A stretch of DNA of 64,000 bases from JAUYQR01 sp050632395 (GTDB lineage: Bacteria > Pseudomonadota > Alphaproteobacteria > Rhodobacterales > Rhodobacteraceae), in NCBI RefSeq assembly GCF_050632395.1, contig NZ_CP192600.1, forward strand, positions 2,480,001 through 2,544,000, in the 5' to 3' direction. The notes under the pieces were generated by a model. It ran no database searches and had not been told where the DNA came from. It saw only the letters and a program-made list of their open reading frames with translations. Position 1 is the stretch's first letter; every line of letters begins with the position of its first letter. The translations under genes and the position numbers were made by a program. This document shows positions 52,532 through 59,502 of this stretch, piece by piece.

Positions 52532-52993
52532 ATGATCGCCGAAGGTAGCATCGCCCCCGATTTCACCCTGCCGCGGGACGGCGGCGCGACGATAACCCTG
52601 TCGGCGCTGCGGCCCGGCAAGGTGGTGCTTTACTTCTATCCCAAGGACGACACCCCCGGCTGCACGCTGGAGGCGCAGGATTTCAACGCGCGTCTGGCCG
52701 ATTTCACCGCGGCAGGGGCGACGGTGATCGGGGTGTCGAAGGACAGCGTCAAGAGCCATGACAAGTTCTGCAAGAAACACGGGCTGTCGATCGTGCTTGC
52801 CTCGGACGAGGGTGGGCAGACCTGCGAGGACTACGGGGTCTGGCTGGAGAAGAGCATGTACGGCAAGACCTATATGGGGGTGGAGCGGACCACGGTGCTG
52901 ATCGACGGCGCGGGCAAGGTGGCGCGGGTCTGGCCGAAGGTCAGCGTAAAGGGCCATGCCGACGAGGTTCTGGCGGCGGTGAAGGCGCTTTGA
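52532..52993 (+). CDS. bcp: Thioredoxin-dependent peroxiredoxin (Bcp/PrxQ type)
   Basis: Bcp reduces hydrogen and organic peroxides using thioredoxin. The 153-residue protein has the peroxidatic Cys44 in KDDTPGCTLEAQDF. The resolving cysteine usually found five residues later is replaced by Asp/Glu-type sequence; Cys80 in SHDKFCKKHG is a likely alternative, as in the PrxQ members that use the later position. A further Cys occurs in GQTCEDYG. An AAGGAG site precedes the ATG. It is divergent from the AsmA-like gene and ends in the GTCCCAC palindrome. Confidence 0.94.
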   Translation: MIAEGSIAPDFTLPRDGGATITLSALRPGKVVLYFYPKDDTPGCTLEAQDFNARLADFTAAGATVIGVSKDSVKSHDKFCKKHGLSIVLASDEGGQTCEDYGVWLEKSMYGKTYMGVERTTVLIDGAGKVARVWPKVSVKGHADEVLAAVKAL

Positions 52994-52999
52994 GCATGG

Positions 53000-53016
53000 T
53001 GTCCCACCGTGGGACA
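53000..53016 (+). terminator. Hairpin after bcp; GTCCCAC palindrome copy 3
   Basis: TGTCCCAC, one spacer base and GTGGGACA form a perfect eight-pair inverted repeat beginning seven bases after the bcp stop. Only TT follows, so as a terminator it is weaker than the copies after efp and epmA. It is identical at its core to those two. Confidence 0.55.
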
Positions 53017-53113
53017 TTGCGTGGCATATAACTAAAACAAAGGCTTGCGGTGCGGCGTGAAGGGATTGTTAACCTTTCGCGCCGCGCCGGGGTCAGGACC
53101 GAGGGACTGAAGG

Positions 53114-53959
53114 ATGGCAGCATCGCTGGCTGAGATGGCGGTCGAGGTGCTGACAACCGCCGACGGGCGCGCCAAGACTGCGCTTGGTCGGCGTCATGCG
53201 GCGGCGTGGTTTGCGGCCCGCGCTGCCGGCACGCCGCTGGCGGTTGGCCGGGCCGCGCCACCCTTGCGCCCTGCCCGCCCCGAACGCCCCGAACTGCTGT
53301 CACCGAGGGATGTGCCGCGCCGCAGGCCGGGGTCGGTGGAGGGGCGCACCGCGTTGTTGCATGCGGTGGCGCATATCGAACTGAACGCGGTCGACCTGCA
53401 TTGGGACATCATCGCACGCTTCGCCGATACACCGATGCCTGCCGGGTTCTATGACGACTGGGTCAAGGCAGCGGATGACGAGGCCAAGCATTTCAACCTG
53501 ATCTGCGATTGCCTTGAAGCAATGGGAAGCCATTACGGCGCGCTGCCCGCCCATGCCGGGATGTGGCGCGCGGCAGAGGACACGGCGGAAGACCTGCTGG
53601 GGCGTCTTGCCGTGGTGCCGATGGTGCTGGAAGCGCGCGGGTTGGACGTGACGCCGGGGATGATCGAGGTGTTTCGCAAGGCGGGCGACGCGGGGGCGGT
53701 GGCGGCGCTAGAGGTGATCTATGGCGAGGAAGTTGCGCATGTCGCCTTTGGCTCGAAATGGTTCAACTGGCTGTGCGGGCGGGACGCAAGCGATCCGAAG
53801 GACGTGTTCCACACGCTGGTGCGGCGCTATTTCCACGGCGGGCTGAAGCCGCCCTTCAATGAAGCCAAGCGCGCCGAAGCCGGGATACCGCCGGATTTCT
53901 ACTGGCCTCTGGTTGGGGAAGCGGCGGACAGGACGGCGAAATCCGACGTTCTACCCTAG
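53114..53959 (+). CDS. DUF455 ferritin-like protein
   Basis: The 281-residue protein matches DUF455, a ferritin-like diiron fold distantly related to MiaE. Visible metal-ligand helices include LLHAVAHIELNAVDLHWDII, DDEAKHFNLICDCLEAMGSH and EVIYGEEVAHVAFGSKWFNW, which supply Glu and ExxH pairs. RGLDVTPGMIEVFRKAGD is also typical. The enzymatic role is not established. TTGCGG (53045) and GTTAAC (53068) upstream are a plausible promoter. The gene stands alone between bcp and the M23 peptidase gene. Confidence 0.88.
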   Translation: MAASLAEMAVEVLTTADGRAKTALGRRHAAAWFAARAAGTPLAVGRAAPPLRPARPERPELLSPRDVPRRRPGSVEGRTALLHAVAHIELNAVDLHWDIIARFADTPMPAGFYDDWVKAADDEAKHFNLICDCLEAMGSHYGALPAHAGMWRAAEDTAEDLLGRLAVVPMVLEARGLDVTPGMIEVFRKAGDAGAVAALEVIYGEEVAHVAFGSKWFNWLCGRDASDPKDVFHTLVRRYFHGGLKPPFNEAKRAEAGIPPDFYWPLVGEAADRTAKSDVLP

Positions 53960-54028
53960 GTTGATCGGCGGATTGTTGCCTACTCACACACGAAGACCAG
54001 CGGATATTGCCGTTCCGTGGTCAAAAAT

Positions 54029-54044
54029 GTTGCGAGCTTGCAAC
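54029..54044. promoter_or_regulatory. Inverted repeat upstream of the M23 peptidase gene
   Basis: GTTGCGAGCTTGCAAC is a 16-base palindrome with one mismatched pair, 95 bases before the M23 peptidase start. Its GTTGC/GCAAC ends match those of the repeat at 41867-41883, but the spacing differs by one base. It may be an operator. The rest of the 180-base gap shows no gene. Confidence 0.35.
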
Positions 54045-54139
54045 GGGCTGGCTAATCAGGACCAGCCTTCACGGGGTTGTGCCACTCGACACCCGTTTCA
54101 TGGCCCGTGATTTCGGGGAGACCACAGGATGACTGCAAC

Positions 54140-55477
54140 GTGCTGACGCGCTTCGCCTATCGGATCCACCACCAGCTCGAACATTATCTGCCCGAGCAGC
54201 GGCTGTTCCTGAAATCCGATACCGACACACGGTTCATCCGGCTTCGGTCTTCGACCCAGGCGCTGGCGCTGGTGGCGGGCACGCTGGCCTTGGCCTGGAC
54301 CATCGTGGCGACCGCCCTGATCATGATGGACAGCATTGGTGCGGGATCTTCGCGCGAACAATCCGCCCGCCAGCAGGCGATGTACGAGACACGGCTGAAT
54401 GACCTCTCTGCCGACCGCGACCTGCGTGCCGAAGAGGCCGCGCGGGCGCAGGAGCGCTTCAACACCGCGCTGGCGCAGGTGTCGGACATGCAGGAGCGCC
54501 TTCTGGCGTCTGAGGATCGGCGGCGCGAGTTGGAAACTGGGATCGACGTGATCCAGAACACACTGCGCCGCACCATCAAGGAACGTGACGAAGCCCGCGC
54601 CGAGGCTGATCGCGCCGTGCTGGCGCTGAACGAGCAGGTCGGCGGGGCCACCGAAATGGGCCGCGCCGCCGATACGGTGGCGACGCTGGAGATCCTGACC
54701 GGGGCGCTGGGCGAAACGGCCGAGGAACGCGACGCGATGCAGACCGAGGTGGCAGCCGCGCGGCAAGAAACCGAGGCGGTCGTGGCCGAAAAGCGCGACC
54801 TTGAACTGCGCAACGATGCGATCTTCACCAAGCTGGAAGAGGCAGTCACCATTTCGATGGAGCCTTTGGACAACATGTTTCGCGAGGCGGGCATGTCACC
54901 TGAGGACCTGCTGGATACGGTTCGGAAGGGCTATTCGGGACAGGGCGGGCCGCTGACGCCGATTTCGGTGTCTACCTCGGGTGGCGGGCTGTCGGCCGAA
55001 GAAGCGCGGGCGAACGAGATACTGGGCGGGCTTGACCGGATGAACCTCTACCGGATCGCCGCGTTCAAGACGCCGTTTGCGATGCCGCTGAAGGACAGCT
55101 TTCGCTGGACCAGCGGCTTTGGCTACCGCAAGGACCCCAAGGGTTACGGCACCCGGATGCATGAGGGCACCGACATGGCGGGCGCCTATGGCACCCCGGT
55201 CTACGCCACCGCCGACGGGGTGATCGTTCACGCCGGATGGGACAACGGCTATGGCCGTCTGGTGAAGATCAAGCACGAGTTCGGGATCGAAACCCGCTAC
55301 GGCCATCTGAGCCAGATCCGCGTCGAAGTGGGACAAAGGGTATCGCGCGGCGACAGGATCGGTGATATGGGCAATTCAGGCCGGTCCACCGGCACGCATC
55401 TTCACTACGAGGTCCGTCTGAGCGGCGAAGCCGTGAACCCGATGACCTTCATAAAGGCAGGGAAAAATGTTTTCTAA
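54140..55477 (+). CDS. Membrane-anchored M23 (LytM) peptidase with coiled coil
   Basis: The 445-residue protein has a basic N terminus, one membrane helix (about 40-63, ALVAGTLALAWTIVATALIM) and a long periplasmic coiled coil (about 75-240) rich in Glu, Arg and Ala. The C-terminal LytM domain has complete zinc ligands: His341 and Asp345 in MHEGTDMAG, and His422 in HLHYE. It should cleave peptidoglycan cross-links. The start is GTG at 54140. It overlaps the bactofilin gene by 11 bases, matching the bactofilin-M23 (LmdC-type) morphogenesis pair described in budding alphaproteobacteria. Confidence 0.9.
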   Translation: MLTRFAYRIHHQLEHYLPEQRLFLKSDTDTRFIRLRSSTQALALVAGTLALAWTIVATALIMMDSIGAGSSREQSARQQAMYETRLNDLSADRDLRAEEAARAQERFNTALAQVSDMQERLLASEDRRRELETGIDVIQNTLRRTIKERDEARAEADRAVLALNEQVGGATEMGRAADTVATLEILTGALGETAEERDAMQTEVAAARQETEAVVAEKRDLELRNDAIFTKLEEAVTISMEPLDNMFREAGMSPEDLLDTVRKGYSGQGGPLTPISVSTSGGGLSAEEARANEILGGLDRMNLYRIAAFKTPFAMPLKDSFRWTSGFGYRKDPKGYGTRMHEGTDMAGAYGTPVYATADGVIVHAGWDNGYGRLVKIKHEFGIETRYGHLSQIRVEVGQRVSRGDRIGDMGNSGRSTGTHLHYEVRLSGEAVNPMTFIKAGKNVF

Positions 55478-55985
55478 GAGCCGCATCAACGAGCCCGGCC
55501 CGAAGGCTGAAGCTGAGAAGCCAAAAGCCCCGGAGGCCCCCATGATGTCGAAACCTTCGATGGAGTTCACCCCTTCGGCACCGAAGGGCAAGGTTGTCGC
55601 CTCGGTCCTGTCGTCGGATTTGACGGTGGTGGGCAACCTGCGCACCACGGGCGACATTCAGGTTGAAGGCACGGTCGAGGGCGACATCCGCGCGCATCTG
55701 CTGACCGTCGGCGAAAGCGCCACCATCCGGGGCGAGATTGTGGCCGACGACATCGTCGTCAATGGCCGCGTGATCGGCCGGGTCCGGGGGCTGAAGGTGC
55801 GCCTGACGTCGACCGCGCGGGTCGAGGGCGACATCATCCACAAGACCATTGCAATTGAATCGGGTGCCCACTTCGAAGGCTCGGTTCAGCGGCAGGAAGA
55901 CCCGTTGGCCAATGGCCGGGTGACCAGTGCCATGATGCCGTCGATGCGGCCTGATGCGCTGACGGCTGCCGGGGACGCGGGCTGA
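55467..55985 (+). CDS. Bactofilin (polymer-forming cytoskeletal protein)
   Basis: The 172-residue protein has a disordered Pro/Lys/Glu-rich N terminus (about 1-42) and then the bactofilin beta-helix: SVLSSDLTVVGNLRTTGDIQ, VEGTVEGDIRAHLLTVGESA, GEIVADDIVVNGRVIGRV. A short polar tail follows. Bactofilins polymerise without nucleotide and place cell-wall enzymes. It starts inside the end of the M23 gene, so the two should act together in local wall growth. The N-terminal MFSKSRI may be the membrane-targeting peptide, as seen in related proteins. Confidence 0.94.
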   Translation: MFSKSRINEPGPKAEAEKPKAPEAPMMSKPSMEFTPSAPKGKVVASVLSSDLTVVGNLRTTGDIQVEGTVEGDIRAHLLTVGESATIRGEIVADDIVVNGRVIGRVRGLKVRLTSTARVEGDIIHKTIAIESGAHFEGSVQRQEDPLANGRVTSAMMPSMRPDALTAAGDAG

Positions 55986-55992
55986 TACCATT

Positions 55993-57459
55993 GTGACGAA
56001 CGGGAAGTTCATGCGGGCACCGGGAGATCCGGTGCCCGTTTCCTTTTGCCGGCCCGAGGATCGGACGCTGATCCTGTGGGCGGCGATTCTGGCGTCGTCG
56101 ATGGGGTTCATCGATTCGTCGGTCACCTCGATTGCGATACCGGCGATGCGCACAGCGCTTGGCGCCAGTCTGGTGGAAGCGCAGTGGATCAACGCGGCGT
56201 ATCTTCTGGTGCTGTCATCGCTGGTGCTGGCCGGGGGTGCGGCGGGCGACCGGTTCGGCACGGCGCGGGTGTTTGTCTGGGGCATCTGGGTGTTCGTGGC
56301 CGGGTCGATCGCCTGCGCTTTTGCGATGGACCCAAGCCAGATGATCGCGGCGCGGGCGGCCAAGGGGATCGGGGCGGCGCTGATGGTGCCGGGGTCTATG
56401 GCGATCATCTCGCGCGCCTACCCACGGGCGGAACGCGGTCGGGCCTTGGGGCTGTGGGCGGCGGCTTCGACGGCGACGACCGCGCTGGGGCCGGTGCTGG
56501 GCGGGGTCTTGATCCATTGGGGTGGCGAGGCCGGGTGGCGGATGATCTTCGGGCTGAACCTGCCGTTGGGGTTGGTTGCGGTGTGGTTGCTGCGGGGCCG
56601 GGTGCTGGCCGACGTGGGCCAACCGGGTGTGCGGGTTGATCTTGTGGGGGCGGCACTGGCGACGCTGGGGCTGGGGCTGATGGCCTATGCGCTGACGGTG
56701 GCGGAGACGGGGATGGCGGTGGGGCTGGCGGCGGCGCTTGCGCTGGTGTTGTTTCTGCTGTGGGAGGCGCGGACCCCTGCCCCGATGATCCGGCTGGGGC
56801 TGTTTCGTAACCGGGCGTTTGCGATGACGAACGCGGTGACGCTGGTATTATACTTCGCGCTGAACGGGGTGATGTTCTACCTGCCGATGACGGCGGTGAC
56901 GGCTTGGGGCGTAAACGAGTTCGAAGTGACGGCGGCGTTCGTGCCGATTTCCGTGCTGATCGGGCTTCTTTCGGCGCAGGCGGGGCGGTGGGCGGACCGG
57001 GTTGGCCCGGCACCGTTGATGGCGGCGGGGTCGGCGCTGGTGGCAACGGCGTATGGCGGACTGGCGGTCGTGGCGGTCGGGGCAGCGTTCTGGCGCGAGG
57101 TGGTGCCGCTGATGGCGGTGGCGGGCGTTGGGCTGGGGCTGGTGGTGGCGCCATTGACGGCGGCGGTGATGGCAGAGGTGCAGGACGGCGAACAGGGCGC
57201 GGCGTCTGGGATCAACAACGCAGTGGCGCGGGTGGCGGGGCTGATCGCGGTGGCGCTGCTGGGGAGGTTGGCGGCGAGCTATTACGGGCCGACGGGTGAG
57301 GCGCTGCCGGGGTTTGGCCTGCCGGGTGGTGATGCGGCGCATCTGGCGGCAACGGGGGCCGCGTTCGGGCATGTCGCGGCAATCGGGTCGACGGCGGCAG
57401 CACTGGCGGCGGGGCTGGCGGCAGCGTTGGCGCTGGCCTCGGTGCGGCGCGTCAGGTGA
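55993..57459 (+). CDS. MFS drug exporter, DHA2 (14-helix) type
   Basis: The 488-residue protein has about fourteen membrane helices and the DHA2 marks: FIDSSVTSIAIPAMRTAL in helix 1, GDRFGTARVFVWG (motif A), and LGPVLGGVLIHWGGEAGWRM, then IFGLNLPLG (motif C region). It is of the EmrB/QacA type and should export drugs or toxic metabolites by proton exchange. No membrane fusion partner is seen. It starts (GTG at 55993) seven bases after the bactofilin stop, so it may share that transcript; an ATG six codons later is the alternative start. Confidence 0.87.
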   Translation: MTNGKFMRAPGDPVPVSFCRPEDRTLILWAAILASSMGFIDSSVTSIAIPAMRTALGASLVEAQWINAAYLLVLSSLVLAGGAAGDRFGTARVFVWGIWVFVAGSIACAFAMDPSQMIAARAAKGIGAALMVPGSMAIISRAYPRAERGRALGLWAAASTATTALGPVLGGVLIHWGGEAGWRMIFGLNLPLGLVAVWLLRGRVLADVGQPGVRVDLVGAALATLGLGLMAYALTVAETGMAVGLAAALALVLFLLWEARTPAPMIRLGLFRNRAFAMTNAVTLVLYFALNGVMFYLPMTAVTAWGVNEFEVTAAFVPISVLIGLLSAQAGRWADRVGPAPLMAAGSALVATAYGGLAVVAVGAAFWREVVPLMAVAGVGLGLVVAPLTAAVMAEVQDGEQGAASGINNAVARVAGLIAVALLGRLAASYYGPTGEALPGFGLPGGDAAHLAATGAAFGHVAAIGSTAAALAAGLAAALALASVRRVR

Positions 57460-58219
57460 TGGCGCGGCGGTAAAGGTGCCATGTTGCGTGGCCAAGGACC
57501 GGCAGCGCAAGGAAAAGGCCAAGGAACCACGGTAGCATCGCCACAAACAGGATCACGGCGATCATTGCGCCCCAGCCGAGCATCAGGACCGGGTTTTCCT
57601 GCACCAAGGCAAAGCTTTTCAGCATGGCGGTGACGAAATCGACCTCGCGGTCCAGAAGCATCGGCAGACTGACCACGGTGAGGCTGAACAGAAGCGTGGC
57701 GAAGATTGCGCCGACGATGGTGCCGACAGCCAGCATCGCTATGCCTTCAGGCGTGGTGAAGATGGTCAGCGAGGACGAGACGTTGGTCATAGTCGCGCGT
57801 CCAAGGAACAGCGCGAAGATCATGTGGGCGAGGAAATTCCAGAACAGGAAGAACACCACGATCACGGCGGCGATGGAGGGGATCTGGCGGTCTTTCTGGC
57901 GGAAGATCACGCCGAAGATCTCGCCGGCGCGCAGAGGCTCGCCCGTCTCCAGTCTGCGCGAGATTTCGTAGAATCCGCAGGCGATGAAGGGCCCGAGGAT
58001 CGGGAAACCGGCGCTGGCGGGCAGCGTCCACCAGATCTGGCCCTTGGCGGTCATCGCCCAGACGATCAGCCAGCCGCCAAGCACATAGACCGCCGCGAAG
58101 GCCATACCGTAGAGCGGCGCGCGGGTGAAATCGCGCCAGCCGAGGGCAAGGCTTTGGCGCAGATCGGGAAGGTCAAGTTCATTGACCTCGGGCGTTGCAG
58201 GCGGGGCGAGCGTGGTCAT
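57452..58219 (-). CDS. DUF2189 family membrane protein
   Basis: The 255-residue protein has about six membrane helices and the DUF2189 pattern: LGWRDFTRAPLYGMAFAAVY, GGWLIVWAM, PILGPFIACGFYEISRRLET and the C-terminal LPVLGHATWHLYRRAI. The function is unknown. It overlaps the stop of the convergent MFS gene by eight bases, and follows the prfB stop by 45 bases. Confidence 0.9.
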   Translation of the reverse strand: MTTLAPPATPEVNELDLPDLRQSLALGWRDFTRAPLYGMAFAAVYVLGGWLIVWAMTAKGQIWWTLPASAGFPILGPFIACGFYEISRRLETGEPLRAGEIFGVIFRQKDRQIPSIAAVIVVFFLFWNFLAHMIFALFLGRATMTNVSSSLTIFTTPEGIAMLAVGTIVGAIFATLLFSLTVVSLPMLLDREVDFVTAMLKSFALVQENPVLMLGWGAMIAVILFVAMLPWFLGLFLALPVLGHATWHLYRRAIT

Positions 58220-58264
58220 TGCCCGAGGTTACGCCCCAAGCGAGCCGTCTGGCAAGATCGAGGA

Positions 58265-59395
58265 TCAGTCGAGGTCGCCGCCGAAATCGCCGCGCTTCTT
58301 GCCGCTGGCATTGAGCGCGAGGGTGGCCGACATGAAGCCGTCAAGATCGCCGTCAAGCACCCCGGCGGTGTCGGAGGTTTCATAGCCGGTGCGCAGGTCC
58401 TTGACCATCTGGTAGGGCTGCAGGACGTAGGAGCGGATCTGGTTGCCCCAGCCTGCGTCGCCCTTGTTTTCATGCGCCTCGTTGATCGCGGCGTTCCGCT
58501 TGTCGAGTTCGATCTGGTAGAGGCGGGATTTCAGCGCCTTCATCGCGATGTCGCGGTTCTGGTGCTGCGATTTCAAGGATGAGGTGACCACGATCCCAGA
58601 GGGGAAGTGGGTGATGCGGACGGCAGAGTCGGTCTTGTTGACGTGCTGGCCACCGGCACCGGAGGAGCGGAACGTGTCGATGCGGATGTCCTTGTCCTGC
58701 ACGTCGATTTCGATGTTGTCGTCGACGACGGGGTAGACCCAGACCGAACAGAATGAGGTGTGGCGACGCGCGGCGCTGTCGTAGGGCGAGATGCGGACAA
58801 GACGATGGACGCCGGCCTCGGACTTCAGCCAGCCGTAGGCATTCTTGCCGGAAATCTTGTAGGAGGCCGACTTGATGCCTGCGCCGTCGCCTTCGGATTC
58901 CGATTGAAGTTCGACGGTGAAGCCGCGCTTTTCCGCCCAGCGGACATACATCCGCGCCAGCATAGAGGCCCAGTCGCAGCTTTCGGTGCCGCCTGCGCCG
59001 GCGTTGATTTCAAGGAAGGTGTCGTTGCCATCGGCTTCGCCGTTCAGGAGGGCTTCCAGTTCCTTGGCGGCGGCGGTCTTGGTAAGCTCGGTCAGGGCGG
59101 CTTCGGCTTCGGTGACGATCTCGGCGTCGCCTTCGGCTTCGCCCAGTTCGATGAGTTCGACGTTATCCTTGAGGCCTGCTTCGATCATCTTGTAGGTCGA
59201 GACCGCATCCATCAGCGCCTGACGGTCACGCATCAGCTTTTGTGCCTTGGCCGGGTCGTTCCAGAGATCCGGCGCCTCGATCATCGCGTCGAATTCTTCC
59301 AGCCGGTGCGGGGCGGTTTCCCAATCCATCCGCTGCGCCAGAAGCTTGAGCGATTTCTGGATCGCTTCGATGTTGGATTGGGTTTCGGCGCGCAT
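58265..59395 (-). CDS. prfB: Peptide chain release factor 2
   Basis: RF2 terminates translation at UGA and UAA. The 376-residue protein has the peptidyl-tRNA hydrolysis motif GAGGQHVNKTDSAVR and the stop-codon reading region in RISPYDSAARRHTSF, where the usual SPF tripeptide is SPY. The frame is uninterrupted from MRAETQSNIEAIQKSLKLLA, so the programmed +1 frameshift of E. coli prfB is absent, as expected in alphaproteobacteria. It follows mrcA on the same strand by 107 bases. The C-terminal tail ends NASGKKRGDFGGDLD. Confidence 0.96.
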   Translation of the reverse strand: MRAETQSNIEAIQKSLKLLAQRMDWETAPHRLEEFDAMIEAPDLWNDPAKAQKLMRDRQALMDAVSTYKMIEAGLKDNVELIELGEAEGDAEIVTEAEAALTELTKTAAAKELEALLNGEADGNDTFLEINAGAGGTESCDWASMLARMYVRWAEKRGFTVELQSESEGDGAGIKSASYKISGKNAYGWLKSEAGVHRLVRISPYDSAARRHTSFCSVWVYPVVDDNIEIDVQDKDIRIDTFRSSGAGGQHVNKTDSAVRITHFPSGIVVTSSLKSQHQNRDIAMKALKSRLYQIELDKRNAAINEAHENKGDAGWGNQIRSYVLQPYQMVKDLRTGYETSDTAGVLDGDLDGFMSATLALNASGKKRGDFGGDLD

Positions 59396-59502
59396 CTGGT
59401 GATCCTGGCGGGAGTAGTTCGGTTGGGGGGGTGGTTCAGCGGGCGGTCATAACGGCAAGCCCGCGCCCCGGCAAGGGTGCGGGCTGTTGCGGGATGGCGG
59501 GG

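Noticed and set aside
53960..54139. Small gene in the gap before the M23 peptidase
   Set aside because: No frame with a plausible start, ribosome site and protein-like composition; only an inverted repeat is seen.
59300..59395. Programmed frameshift at the start of prfB
   Set aside because: The reading frame is continuous from the ATG and there is no early in-frame UGA.
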